17,838 nucleotides of DNA from Lachnospiraceae bacterium (GCA_900770345.1 CAAGKF010000171.1:1-17838), one strand, 5' to 3'. Counted from the first letter of the stretch, positions 1 to 7,804 are shown. The notes: generated by a model from the sequence alone, not told the origin. Translations and numbers: made by a program.

Positions 1-1
1 C

Positions 2-931
2 TGGCCTCACCTGTCCGAAGAACTGGGTGTGGACTGCGAATACCACCAGGACGGGAACCTGCGGCTGGGCAAGACCCCGAAACACCTGGAAATCCTGAAG
101 AAACTGGCCGATTCCGCCAGCGCCTGCGGCGTGGGCGTGACCATGATCGACGGCAAACAGGTGCGGGAAATCAACCCCTACCTGTCCGATGAAGTCATCG
201 GCGCCAGCTGGTGCCCCACCGACGGTCATGCCAACCCCCTGACCACCACCCTGGGCTTCTACGTGGCGGCTCGGCGGCTGGGAGTCCACTTCATCAGCGG
301 GGATAAGGTGGTGCGGCTGCGGAAAATCAAGGGGCAGCTGCGCCAGGCCATCACCGAAAGCGGCGCCGTGTACGAAGGAGATACCATCATGGTGGCTGCC
401 GGCTATGCCAGCCGGTTCCTGGCTCAGACCGTGGGCATCGACGTGCCCATGAAGGACATCATCATCGAGGCCCTGGTCACCGAAGCCGAACCCCATATGT
501 TCGACCAGATGCTGGGCACCGCCGAAGCCGACTTTTACGGGCACCAGACCAAGCATGGCTCCTTCGTGTTCGGCGGCGACTGCGGGCTGGAAGGGTTCAC
601 CATCGACCCGGTGGGCAAGCCCAATTCCAAGACCAACTACAGCATGACTGCACCGGCCATCTGCCGGGGCATCATGAAGTATTTCCCGGACCTGCAGGAC
701 GCCAAAATCGTCCGGACCTGGGCCGGGGTGGAAGACCAGTGTGCCGATAAGGTGCCGGTGCTGGGCACCGTGGAGGAAGTGCCTGGGATGGTACTGGCCT
801 GCGGCTTTACCGGCCACGGGTTCGGCATCGGGCCTGCCGTAGGAAATCAGTTAGCCATGTTGATCGCTGAAAAGAGAACTGACATTGATCTGTCAGATCT
901 ACATTATGATCGGTTTAAAGCGAAGATTTGA
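2..931 (+). CDS. FAD-dependent oxidoreductase of the DAO family (glycine/D-amino acid oxidase or sarcosine oxidase beta-like), 5' end outside the window
   Basis: The frame is open from base 2 to the TGA at 929-931, so about 309 C-terminal codons are visible. An internal GTG at 29 is not needed as a start. Family members are usually about 380 residues, so roughly the first 70-80 residues, with the GxGxxG FAD-binding Rossmann motif, lie upstream. Visible DAO-type features are a W-x-P-x-D-G-x-x-x-P segment early on, a V..AAG stretch (MVAAGYASRF) in mid-protein, a W-A-G-V-E..D motif, and the C-terminal GFTGHGFGIGP motif that closes over the flavin. Such enzymes oxidise glycine, sarcosine, proline or D-amino acids to imino acids. 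Nothing here fixes the substrate or the electron acceptor. Codon use is strongly GC-rich. A hairpin follows the stop, so this is probably the last gene of its transcript. The family is secure; the substrate is unknown. Confidence 0.85.
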   Translation, partial: WPHLSEELGVDCEYHQDGNLRLGKTPKHLEILKKLADSASACGVGVTMIDGKQVREINPYLSDEVIGASWCPTDGHANPLTTTLGFYVAARRLGVHFISGDKVVRLRKIKGQLRQAITESGAVYEGDTIMVAAGYASRFLAQTVGIDVPMKDIIIEALVTEAEPHMFDQMLGTAEADFYGHQTKHGSFVFGGDCGLEGFTIDPVGKPNSKTNYSMTAPAICRGIMKYFPDLQDAKIVRTWAGVEDQCADKVPVLGTVEEVPGMVLACGFTGHGFGIGPAVGNQLAMLIAEKRTDIDLSDLHYDRFKAKI

Positions 932-948
932 GAAGAGACGGTCTTTAT

Positions 949-991
949 AAAGGTCTGTACAATCATTGTATGAATGATTGTGCAGGCCTTT
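949..991 (+). terminator. Hairpin terminator after the FAD oxidoreductase
   Basis: Arms of 19 nt (949-967 and 973-991) pair throughout with two G-U wobbles around a 5-nt loop, 18 bases after the stop. The right arm ends in CCTTT but no long T-run follows, so termination may be imperfect. The left end of an IS256-like element begins about 12 bases further on. Confidence 0.65.
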
Positions 992-1002
992 ATTGGTATA
1001 GA

Positions 1003-2247
1003 GTCAAGTCCATATTTGTGTGTGAAATTCCTTTAGGTACTCAAAACGTCATGCAGCAGCCATATTTTGCTGCCGGATAGCCGCTCTTTTCAGTTCAGCT
1101 GGCGTATTGGAAGCCATCATCTCTGCAAAGCTCTTTCCGGAAGAACCGTCTTATCCCTATTGGCAGCAGCAATACAGTCATCGTATCTTCGAACCCATCC
1201 TCCAGACATTTCATCGCCCTCTCTGCAACGTCACCATACGACTCAAGGATATCGTCCCGCTTCTGAATGGCCTCTTTCAAGGTTTTTGCCTGAAAAAGAG
1301 CATTCAGCTCGGCTCGAAGTCCCGCCTGGTACTTTTTAGGTGCCAAATCCATGATATTCTTGGAAAAATGGAACTGGCAGCGCTGCCATGGAGCCTCCGG
1401 GAATTGCATTTGCAATGCAGCCTTTATGCCGCCATGAGCATCAGAAGTAATCATTAGCGGACCATAAAATCCCCGCTTCTTCAGACCTTCCCAAAAGTCC
1501 ATCCATGTTATGGTGGATTCTTCTGGATAGATGTCGAAGCCCAGGATTTCGCGGACGCCCTGGCTGTTCGTGCCATAGGCAATCATAAATGCCTTGGATA
1601 TAATTCGATGATTTTACCTGACCTTGAAATATGTGGCATCTACAGTCAGGAACGGATACGGGCCGTTTAACGGCCGGGTCCGGAATGCCTCTACATCTTT
1701 GTAGAGGTCCTTGCAAAGGTTCGAAACTGTCGACTTGGAGAAGCTCGTCCTGCAAATCTCCTGGAGGACTTTCTCGACCTTATGGGTGGAAATGCCGTTG
1801 ACGAATATCTCAGCCATGCCGGCAACGAGAGCCGCCTCGCTGCGAGAATAGTTCTCGAAGATCATGGTTTTGAACGGAGTGTTCCTATGACGAGGAACAG
1901 TAAGAACAATCGTGCCGATACGAAAAGTAAGAGAACGCTCACGAGTCCCATTGCGACTGTCTTTGCGTTCTTCAGAGCGTTCATAGGGCTGAACACCAAG
2001 CTGTTCGGTGGACTCTGCTAAAAGGACCTTGTTCAGGCATGCCTGGAGCAGCTGCCGGAAAGCTCCATCGTGATCTTTTGAAAGAAGGGCTAGTATTTCT
2101 TCCTGATCCAGTGTAATATTGCGTTGAGCCATTTGCTTTTCCTCCCTCGGTATTATGTGGGTTTTGGTCGATTTACATTATACCTAAAGGACGAGCATAT
2201 GGCTCATTTTTTGAAATTGTCTTTTTACACCATTATATGGACATTAC
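1003..2247 (-). mobile_element. Degenerate IS256-family insertion sequence
   Basis: The element is bounded by imperfect terminal inverted repeats. Bases 1008-1029 and the reverse complement of 2221-2242 both begin GTCCATAT and match at about 16 of 22 positions. The match extends a few bases outwards as GTCAA and GTAAT, giving approximate ends of 1003 and 2247. An inner 11-bp inverted pair lies at 1029-1039 (TCCTTTAGGTA) and 2181-2191. Between them is one transposase gene on the minus strand, inactivated in two ways. No convincing 8-9 bp target duplication was found in the flanks, so the exact ends are uncertain. It lies between the FAD oxidoreductase and the symporter and may have separated genes that were once closer. 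Confidence 0.75.
1049..2132 (-). pseudogene. IS256-family transposase, inactivated by a nonsense codon and a frameshifting deletion
   Basis: Reading leftwards from the ATG at 2132, 172 codons end at TAA (1614-1616). Translation resumes in the same frame as N-H-R-I-I-S-K-A-F-M-I-A-Y-G-T, which continues the IS256 pattern YFKVR-E-NHR, so a single GAA codon has probably become TAA. The first DDE aspartate is in FLTVDATYF and the second in MITSDAHGG; the C-Q-F-H-F motif follows. After LPIGIRRFFR the expected ERLN..RRR block with the catalytic glutamate is missing. A shifted frame then gives GKSFAEMMASNTPAELKRAA, which looks like the family's C-terminal tail, ending at TGA 1049-1051. About 361 codons remain against roughly 400 in intact relatives. 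The product cannot be an active transposase. Confidence 0.85.
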
Positions 2248-2301
2248 CTGAATTTTACACTTTTTATATTTCCAATACACTCCTGGTCATGAACAGCCGG
2301 A

Positions 2302-2328
2302 ACAACCCGAAAGCCCAAATTCGGTTGT
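2302..2328. other. Weak hairpin in the 355-base gene-free stretch before the symporter
   Basis: Arms ACAACCCGAA (2302-2311) and TTCGGTTGT (2320-2328) pair with one bulged C. The stretch 2133-2487 otherwise holds the IS right end, the 11-bp repeats at 2391-2428 and the symporter promoter; no gene is seen in it. The hairpin could be a relic terminator, but there is no T-run of note. Confidence 0.3.
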
Positions 2329-2390
2329 TTGAAGAAGAGAATGCCGTAACATAGTGACTGGACGTATATTTCCCCAAATAATATAAAAAT

Positions 2391-2428
2391 GTAAATACTA
2401 TGTAAAAATTAAGTAAAAAATACGTAAA
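2391..2428 (+). promoter_or_regulatory. Operator-like array: four GTAAA units at exact 11-bp spacing
   Basis: GTAAA begins at 2391, 2402, 2413 and 2424, exactly one helical turn apart. On the other strand this reads TTTAC every 11 bp. Direct repeats with an 11-bp period are the usual site type of OmpR/PhoB-family response regulators. The last unit overlaps the poor -35 region of the downstream promoter, a layout typical of activator-dependent promoters. Nearly the same sequence recurs at 3789-3826 before the ABC operon. Confidence 0.6.
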
Positions 2429-2453
2429 AGTCCTCGCCAAATTCTGGTACAAT
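2425..2453 (+). promoter_or_regulatory. Promoter of the DAACS symporter (extended -10)
   Basis: TACAAT at 2448-2453 is preceded by TGG (extended -10). The hexamer 17 bp upstream, TAAAAG (2425-2430), is a poor -35 and lies inside the last 11-bp repeat. This fits dependence on an activator bound to the array. Confidence 0.55.
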
Positions 2454-2487
2454 AGAATCTATACCAAGCTTTTGAGGGGAGGAAATC

Positions 2488-3699
2488 ATGATGTGGAAGA
2501 AATATCAGAGCATCCCGCTGATCTATAAGATGGTCACAGGGATGGTATTGGGGATTTTGGCCGGCTGGGTCATGGGGCCCAATGCAGTTTGGGTGCAGCC
2601 GCTGGGGAAATTTTTCCTGACCTGCCTGAAATGCATTGCCATGCCGCTGGTTATTGTGAACCTGATTGCCGGGATTTCGAACCTGGATAGTCCGGAATCC
2701 TTTGGCCGGATCGGCGGACGGATCATTTTTTATTACATTGCCACCAGTGCGGTTGCCATGGTCGTTGGGATGGTCTTTGCCACGCTCATCCAGCCAGGCG
2801 TCAATCTGCCGCTGGAAGGGACGTATAAAGGCGTAGTGGGGGAACTGCCCACCATCAGTTCTACCCTGCTGGCCCTGATTCCGGGTAACGTGTTCAAAGC
2901 CATGATGGAAGGCCGCTTCGACCAGATCGTCTTCGTCAGTGCGGTCACCGGGATTGCACTGCTGATGCTGCCGGAAGCTCCGCGGAAACGGCTGGCCGTA
3001 TTCTTCCAGGACATGTCCGACCTGATGGGGAAAGTGGTGTCCATCGTCATGATCATCGCTCCTTACGGGATCTTTGCCCTGATTGCTGTGTCTGTGGGGA
3101 AATATGGCAGCAAGATCTTCGGCACCCTGGCCAAATATATTGGCAGTGTGTACCTGGGCATCTTTGCCATGTGCTGTCTGTATGCTACGCTGGTCTTCCT
3201 GTTTACCGGCATCGGACCCCGGGAATTCTTCCGGAAAGCCAGCCGCATCATGGTGACCGCCTTCAGTACCTGTTCCAGCACCAGTTCCATCCCCATCAAT
3301 ATGGCCTGCGCCGAAAGCCTGGGTGCTCCCAAGAAGGTGTATTCCTTCACCATCCCTCTGGGTGCGCAGATCAATAAGGACGGGACCTGTGTCTGCCTGA
3401 CCACCGTGTTCATCATGACGGCGCAGGCCATCGGAGCGCCGGTGGATCTGGGACTGATGATCAAGGTATTGATCCTGGGCCTGATCCTGACCACAGGCAG
3501 CGGGGCCGTTCCCAGCGGCATGCTGGTCATCCTGGCCATTTTGCTGGAAAGCCTGGGTTTCCCTCTGGAAATCGTAGGCCTGGTGGCCGGTGTCCATGCC
3601 TTCAATGATATGGGCATGACCATGATCAACTGCCTGGGCGATCTGGCTGGAACAGTGATCGTGGGGAATGCGGAAAAGAAGAGGATGGAGAAAGCATAA
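2488..3699 (+). CDS. DAACS-family Na+-coupled dicarboxylate/amino-acid symporter (GltP/GltPh-like)
   Basis: The 403-residue inner-membrane carrier has the full DAACS fold signature: serine-rich HP1 (STCSSTSSIP, about 260-269), the TM7 motif N-K-D-G-T (296-300), HP2 GSGAVPSG (337-344), and TM8 D-M-G-M-T..N...D (374-385). By alignment with archaeal GltPh, the TM8 arginine (R397) that binds the side-chain carboxylate of aspartate is Met377 here, and the Met of the NMDGT sodium-site motif is Lys297. A neutral or otherwise atypical substrate, and perhaps altered ion coupling, are therefore possible; this is inference. GGAGG at 2478-2482 serves either of two adjacent ATGs (2488, 2491). The gene has its own promoter and a terminator, so it is probably monocistronic. 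Confidence 0.88.
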   Translation: MMWKKYQSIPLIYKMVTGMVLGILAGWVMGPNAVWVQPLGKFFLTCLKCIAMPLVIVNLIAGISNLDSPESFGRIGGRIIFYYIATSAVAMVVGMVFATLIQPGVNLPLEGTYKGVVGELPTISSTLLALIPGNVFKAMMEGRFDQIVFVSAVTGIALLMLPEAPRKRLAVFFQDMSDLMGKVVSIVMIIAPYGIFALIAVSVGKYGSKIFGTLAKYIGSVYLGIFAMCCLYATLVFLFTGIGPREFFRKASRIMVTAFSTCSSTSSIPINMACAESLGAPKKVYSFTIPLGAQINKDGTCVCLTTVFIMTAQAIGAPVDLGLMIKVLILGLILTTGSGAVPSGMLVILAILLESLGFPLEIVGLVAGVHAFNDMGMTMINCLGDLAGTVIVGNAEKKRMEKA

Positions 3700-3717
3700 G
3701 GTTGGTAATCAGAAACG

Positions 3718-3749
3718 GGACTGCCGTGATTAGCGGCAGTCCTATTTTT
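3718..3749 (+). terminator. Rho-independent terminator of the symporter gene
   Basis: Perfect 9-bp stem GGACTGCCG (3718-3726) with CGGCAGTCC (3734-3742), 7-nt loop, followed by TATTTTT. Confidence 0.85.
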
Positions 3750-3788
3750 GTATAGATTCATACAAATACAGACAGGAAATTTAGAATT

Positions 3789-3826
3789 GTAAAAATTAAG
3801 TAAAAATTGCGTAAAGATATGGTAAA
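3789..3826 (+). promoter_or_regulatory. Second 11-bp-period GTAAA array, before the ABC importer operon
   Basis: GTAAA starts at 3789, 3800, 3811 and 3822, again exactly 11 bp apart; a further GTAAA at 3835 is out of step by 2 bp. The 17-base block TGTAAAAATTAAGTAAA (3788-3804) is identical to 2401-2417 before the symporter. A shared regulator for the two transport units is the simplest reading. Confidence 0.6.
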
Positions 3827-3828
3827 AT
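3800..3828 (+). promoter_or_regulatory. Probable promoter of the ABC importer operon
   Basis: TAAAAT (3823-3828), preceded by TGG (3820-3822), resembles the symporter's extended -10 (TGG-TACAAT). The -35 position falls in the GTAAA array with no good TTGACA match. The -10 is one repeat unit (12 bp) closer to the array than in the symporter promoter. Confidence 0.45.
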
Positions 3829-3881
3829 AAATCCGTAAATCGTTGTGTTGTCGGAAAATCAATCGAAGGAGGCTGGAAACT

Positions 3882-4922
3882 ATGAATCTGAAAAAATGGC
3901 TGGCAGTGGGGATGTTGTGTACTCTGGCGGCAGGCATCAGTGCCTGTGGCGGTGGTGGAGCCATCCCCGGTTCCAAACAGGACAAGAAATCTTCTGGTGG
4001 GAATACGGTCATGTTGTATTCCTCCATGCAGGAAGATCAGCTGAACGCAATCAAGCAGGCCTTTGAGAAAAAGTATCCTGACATCAAACTGGACTATTAT
4101 TTCGCCGGCACCGGGAAAGTCATTACGAAGATCGCCACGGAAGCCAAGTCCGGCCAGGTCGCTGCCGATGTCATCTGGGTCGGGGACCCGGCGGACTATA
4201 TCGGATTCAAGAAAATGGGAATCCTGCAGAAATATACTTCTCCCGAAGCCAAAGGCATCGATCCGGTGTTCATCGACAAAGAAGGGTACTATACCGGTGC
4301 GCGGATGATGAATATGGGCATTGCCTACAACCCGCAGAAGGTATCGAAGGAAGAGGCTCCGAAGACCTGGGATGATCTGCTGGATCCGAAATGGAAAGGG
4401 CAAATCGTCATGACGGATCCCGGGACTGCAGGAACAACGAAATATGCTGTGGGCGCTCTGATGGAAAATGAAAAATACGGGAAAGCCTATTTTGAAAAAC
4501 TGAAGGCAAACGGCACGGAACTCCAGTCCGGGACGACGGCAACCCACAACCAGATCGCAGCCGGGGCTTATAAAGTGGGGATGTGCCTGGACTATGTAAC
4601 CGAAAACCTGAAGAGCAAAGGCTCCACCATCGAATTCGTCTATCCGGAAAAGGATATCATTTCCATTTACAGCCCGATTGCCCTGGTGAAGGGCGCCAAG
4701 AACGAAGCCAACGCCAAGAAACTGTATGACTTCATCCTGTCCAAGGAAGGCCAGGAAGTACTGGTACAAAATAATATGCTGTCAGTCCGTAAAGATGTGA
4801 AGCAGAAGAATGTGACGATTGAAGAGATTGCCAAAAATGCCATGAAGATCGATCTGGAAAAACTGGCCGCCAATGCCAAGAATGTCCTGGATGAATTCGA
4901 TGCAATCTTCAAGAAGAAATAA
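3882..4922 (+). CDS. ABC transporter substrate-binding lipoprotein (Fe3+/2-aminoethylphosphonate/polyamine-type family)
   Basis: 346 residues. The start ATG has AAGGAGG nine bases upstream; an in-frame ATG at 3843 lacks such a site and lies too close to the promoter. A basic N-terminus and a hydrophobic stretch end in the lipobox I-S-A-C with Cys22 as the lipidated residue, so the protein is anchored in the membrane facing the periplasm or cell surface. The mature part begins V-M-L-Y-S-S-M-Q and carries A-A-D-V-I-W-V-G-D-P, typical of the FbpA/ThiB/PotD/PhnS group. The adjacent Tyr pair that holds Fe3+ in FbpA is not present in the equivalent C-terminal segment, which reads VGMCLDYVTENLKSKG, so ferric iron is unlikely and an organic ligand such as an aminophosphonate or polyamine is more plausible. 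First gene of the operon; a hairpin separates it from the ATPase. Confidence 0.85.
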   Translation: MNLKKWLAVGMLCTLAAGISACGGGGAIPGSKQDKKSSGGNTVMLYSSMQEDQLNAIKQAFEKKYPDIKLDYYFAGTGKVITKIATEAKSGQVAADVIWVGDPADYIGFKKMGILQKYTSPEAKGIDPVFIDKEGYYTGARMMNMGIAYNPQKVSKEEAPKTWDDLLDPKWKGQIVMTDPGTAGTTKYAVGALMENEKYGKAYFEKLKANGTELQSGTTATHNQIAAGAYKVGMCLDYVTENLKSKGSTIEFVYPEKDIISIYSPIALVKGAKNEANAKKLYDFILSKEGQEVLVQNNMLSVRKDVKQKNVTIEEIAKNAMKIDLEKLAANAKNVLDEFDAIFKKK

Positions 4923-4927
4923 GACAC

Positions 4928-4965
4928 AAAAGCGGGTGACGGGAGTAACTGTCATCCGCTTTTTC
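4928..4965 (+). terminator. Intra-operon hairpin with T-run between binding protein and ATPase genes
   Basis: AAAAGCGGGTGAC (4928-4940) pairs with GTCATCCGCTTTTT (4951-4964) with one wobble and a 10-nt loop, followed by C then TAATG. As a partial terminator or 3' stabiliser it would make the binding protein more abundant than the membrane components. No separate promoter is evident in the short gap before 4992. Confidence 0.7.
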
Positions 4966-4991
4966 TAATGAAATTTTCAGGAGGTGAAAGT

Positions 4992-6080
4992 ATGGCCGAT
5001 GTACGTTTCAATCATATAACCTTCCATTACGGGAAAAAATGCATTTTCAAGGATTTATCGCTAACCGTGGAGGAAAGCCAGATCATGTGTCTGGTCGGCC
5101 CTTCTGGATGCGGAAAGACAACGCTGGTCCGCTGCCTGCTGGGCTTCATCAAACCGGAGACCGGATCGATCTATGTGGGTGACCGCTGCCTGTTCGATGC
5201 AGAGAAGGGCATCAACGTCTCTCCGGAACATCGTCATATCGGGGTCGTATTCCAGGATTATGCGGTATGGCCCCATCTGACCGTATGGGAGAATGTCATT
5301 TATCCGTTGAAGAAGATGCGCCTGCCCAAAGACGAAATCAGGGAGCGGGCCCATCATGCCCTGGAACAGGTCCGGATGCTGGGCTACGAAGAGCATCTGC
5401 CCAGCCAGCTGTCGGGCGGACAGCAGCAGAGAGTGGCCATTGCCCGGGCTCTGGTCAGCAGTGACGAAGTCATCGTCATGGATGAACCGATTACGAACCT
5501 GGATGCCAAACTGCGGGAAGAGATGCTGATTGAAATCCGTCAGATCCAGCATGATATCGGAACTACGATCCTCTACATTACCCATGACCAGGAGGCAGCC
5601 CTGCGGCTTTGCGACCGTATGGCCATCATGGATCGGAATGGGGACCTTTGTCAGATCGGGGAAGATGAAGATATCATCCTGCGGCCGGCCAACCGGTTCG
5701 TATTTGAATTTATCGGGGTATCCAATTTCTTTCCGCTGGTACGGGAGAATGGGCATACCTACCTGGTGGCAGGAGAAAAATTCCCTTATGATGAATGCCC
5801 GGAAGAAGTGTTTGCCAGCGGGAAACCCATGGAGATGGGAGTCCGGCTCAATGATATGATGTTTGACCCGGCATCTCCCGTGCGGGGGATGGTGACCAGA
5901 AGTATCTTCCTGGGCAGCGAATATGTTTATTTCATCAAGCTGGGGAACCGGGAAATCCGGATGCAGTCCAATGCCCTGGATGTGATGCAGGGCGGACAGG
6001 TCAAGGTCGGCCAGGAAGTCGGTCTGCGGTTCCTGCAGCCCCGGTATTATGAAGCGAAACAGGAAGGAGGGCAATCATGA
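4992..6080 (+). CDS. ABC importer ATPase subunit (first of two)
   Basis: 362 residues counted from the ATG at 4992, which has a near-perfect AGGAGGTGA at 4979-4987. The frame also contains an ATG at 4968, but this lies within the tail of the preceding hairpin region and lacks a comparable site. Walker A is GPSGCGKTT (36-44), the Q-loop Gln is at 88 (VVFQDYAVWP), the signature LSGGQ at 140-144, Walker B VIVMDEP at 160-166 with catalytic Glu165, and the switch His198. The remaining 120 residues form a C-terminal regulatory region like the TOBE-type domains of CUT1/FbpC-like ATPases. The stop overlaps the permease start by four bases (ATGA), indicating translational coupling. It powers uptake through the fused permease, probably as a heterodimer with the second ATPase. 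Confidence 0.9.
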   Translation: MADVRFNHITFHYGKKCIFKDLSLTVEESQIMCLVGPSGCGKTTLVRCLLGFIKPETGSIYVGDRCLFDAEKGINVSPEHRHIGVVFQDYAVWPHLTVWENVIYPLKKMRLPKDEIRERAHHALEQVRMLGYEEHLPSQLSGGQQQRVAIARALVSSDEVIVMDEPITNLDAKLREEMLIEIRQIQHDIGTTILYITHDQEAALRLCDRMAIMDRNGDLCQIGEDEDIILRPANRFVFEFIGVSNFFPLVRENGHTYLVAGEKFPYDECPEEVFASGKPMEMGVRLNDMMFDPASPVRGMVTRSIFLGSEYVYFIKLGNREIRMQSNALDVMQGGQVKVGQEVGLRFLQPRYYEAKQEGGQS

Positions 6081-7801
6081 ACCTGCGGAGAACAAGACAG
6101 GGCACCTCTGATCTGGCGGCCCTGGACGGAAAGACATTCAGCCTGGATAAAGCGATGACGCTGGTCAGCTTTGTGCTGCTGTTCGTAATCGTGTTCATTC
6201 CTATATTCATGATTGTGTATAATGCATTTTTCTTTGAGGGCCATCTGGATATAGAAATGTTCAAGACGGTGGTGTTCAGCCAGGAAAACATCAGCGCCAT
6301 GACCCATACGGTGATCATCGGCCTCAGTGTGACGGTGGTGGGCACCGTCATCGGCCTGTTCTATGCCTGGCTGCTGGGGCGCAGCGACATTCCCTGCAAG
6401 AACCTGATGCGGGCCCTGTTCATGATCCCCTACATGTTCCCTCCGTTCTTTGGCGCCATGGCGTGGGATATGCTGCTGTCGGGCCGTGGCGGGTATGTGA
6501 ACACCTGGCTGATGAATACGTTCCATCTGGCCACTCCGCCATTCAACATCAACTCGCTGGGCGGCATCATCTTTGTTGAAGTTTCGTACTACTTCCCCTT
6601 TGTGTTCATGCAGGTGGTCAGCGCCCTGGAACGGATGGACCCCACCCTGGAAGAAAGTGCCCGGATTGCGGGCGCCAGCCAGGGTACGGTCATCCGGAAG
6701 ATCACGATTCCGCTGGTCACTCCGGCTATCTCCGCCGGGGCTCTGCTGATCCTGATTTCTTCCCTGGCCCACTTTGGGGTACCTGCCATCCTGGGCTTCT
6801 CAAAACAGATCTACACCCTGCCGACTGTCATTTATGCGTACATCGATCGGGCAGGGGGCAGTTTTGAGGGCATCCGGCAGGGGGCAGCCCTGTCCATCCT
6901 GCTGGTATTTGTGGTGACCATGGCCCTGATCCTGCAAAAAGTCATCCTTTCCAGCGGGTCCTATGACATCATCAAAGGGAAAAGCATGCGGCCGACTCTG
7001 ATTAAACTGCGGGGCGCCAAATATCCGCTGCTGATCCTGGCCGTGCTGACCCTGGTCCTGATCGTCCTGGTCCCCTTGATCATGATCTTCCTGGAAGGTC
7101 TGGTCAAAGCCTACGGGTTGCCGCTGATTCCGGCCAACTTTACCCTGGATAACTTCCGCAGCATCATTACCAGCAAACAGACCATGGACGCCATCCAGAA
7201 CTCCATGTTCCTGTCCATCAGTGCCGGAATCCTGTGTATGTTCCTGGGGGTCATGGTGGCCTATGTGGTCATCAAGATCAAACCGAAAGGCAAGGAAATC
7301 CTGGAAATGCTGTCCGTGCTGCCGTACTCCATCCCCGGCACCGTGCTGGCCATCGGGGTCATCCTTTCCTGGTCCGGGCAGCTGGGCATCAGTTTGTATA
7401 ATACCATCTGGATCATCCTGGTAGCCTATATGGCCCGGTATCTCAGCTTCTCCATGAAGAGCGCCTCGGCTTCGCTGCAGCAGGTCCATCCTTCCCTAGA
7501 AGAAGCCGCCCGTGCCTGCGGGGCTTCCCATACGGAGTCTCTGAAAGATATCACCCTGCCGCTGATCCGGCCGGCCATGGTAGCCGGGTTCTTCCTGATC
7601 TTCCTGCCTTCCATGCGGGAATTGACCACGTCCATCCTGCTCTACGGGCCGTATACACGGACGCTGGGTGTGCAGATCTTTGCCCTGCGTGACAGCGGGC
7701 AGATTCCGCAGGCCTCTGCGCTGGCAGCTGTGGCCATCTGCATCATCATCATCTGCAACGCCATCGTTACGCAGATCACCAAAGATAAGAAGGGGGTGTA
7801 A
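6077..7801 (+). CDS. ABC importer permease with two fused BPD transmembrane domains (FbpB/PhnU-like)
   Basis: 574 residues, about twice the length of a single permease domain. The N-terminal half starts with a transmembrane helix near residues 27-50 and carries a first EAA loop, EESARIAGAS..........IPLVTP (about 192-216). The C-terminal half carries a second, EEAARACGAS..........LPLIRP (about 475-500). Each EAA loop docks on one ATPase subunit, so one chain forms the whole transmembrane channel. Fused permeases of this kind are known in the Fe3+ (FbpB) and 2-aminoethylphosphonate-type importers. The start overlaps the first ATPase gene by four bases, and the second ATPase follows after three bases. 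The two EAA loops differ in sequence, which fits binding of two different ATPases. Confidence 0.9.
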   Translation: MNLRRTRQGTSDLAALDGKTFSLDKAMTLVSFVLLFVIVFIPIFMIVYNAFFFEGHLDIEMFKTVVFSQENISAMTHTVIIGLSVTVVGTVIGLFYAWLLGRSDIPCKNLMRALFMIPYMFPPFFGAMAWDMLLSGRGGYVNTWLMNTFHLATPPFNINSLGGIIFVEVSYYFPFVFMQVVSALERMDPTLEESARIAGASQGTVIRKITIPLVTPAISAGALLILISSLAHFGVPAILGFSKQIYTLPTVIYAYIDRAGGSFEGIRQGAALSILLVFVVTMALILQKVILSSGSYDIIKGKSMRPTLIKLRGAKYPLLILAVLTLVLIVLVPLIMIFLEGLVKAYGLPLIPANFTLDNFRSIITSKQTMDAIQNSMFLSISAGILCMFLGVMVAYVVIKIKPKGKEILEMLSVLPYSIPGTVLAIGVILSWSGQLGISLYNTIWIILVAYMARYLSFSMKSASASLQQVHPSLEEAARACGASHTESLKDITLPLIRPAMVAGFFLIFLPSMRELTTSILLYGPYTRTLGVQIFALRDSGQIPQASALAAVAICIIIICNAIVTQITKDKKGV

Positions 7802-7804
7802 AAC

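Noticed and set aside
990..1003. Target-site duplication flanking the IS256-like element
   Set aside because: The 8-9 bases outside the two inferred ends (about 994-1002 and 2248-2256) do not match; the ends are imprecise or the flanks have diverged.
2124..2354. Small plus-strand frame of 76 codons across the IS right end
   Set aside because: It runs through the IS terminal repeat and has neither a ribosome binding site nor recognisable composition; chance frame.
3063..4769. A 568-codon open frame on the minus strand spanning the symporter and binding-protein genes
   Set aside because: It runs antisense through two genes with clear family motifs and across a terminator and promoter; its translation is low-complexity with no recognisable domain. 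It is a by-product of GC-rich codon usage on the real strand.
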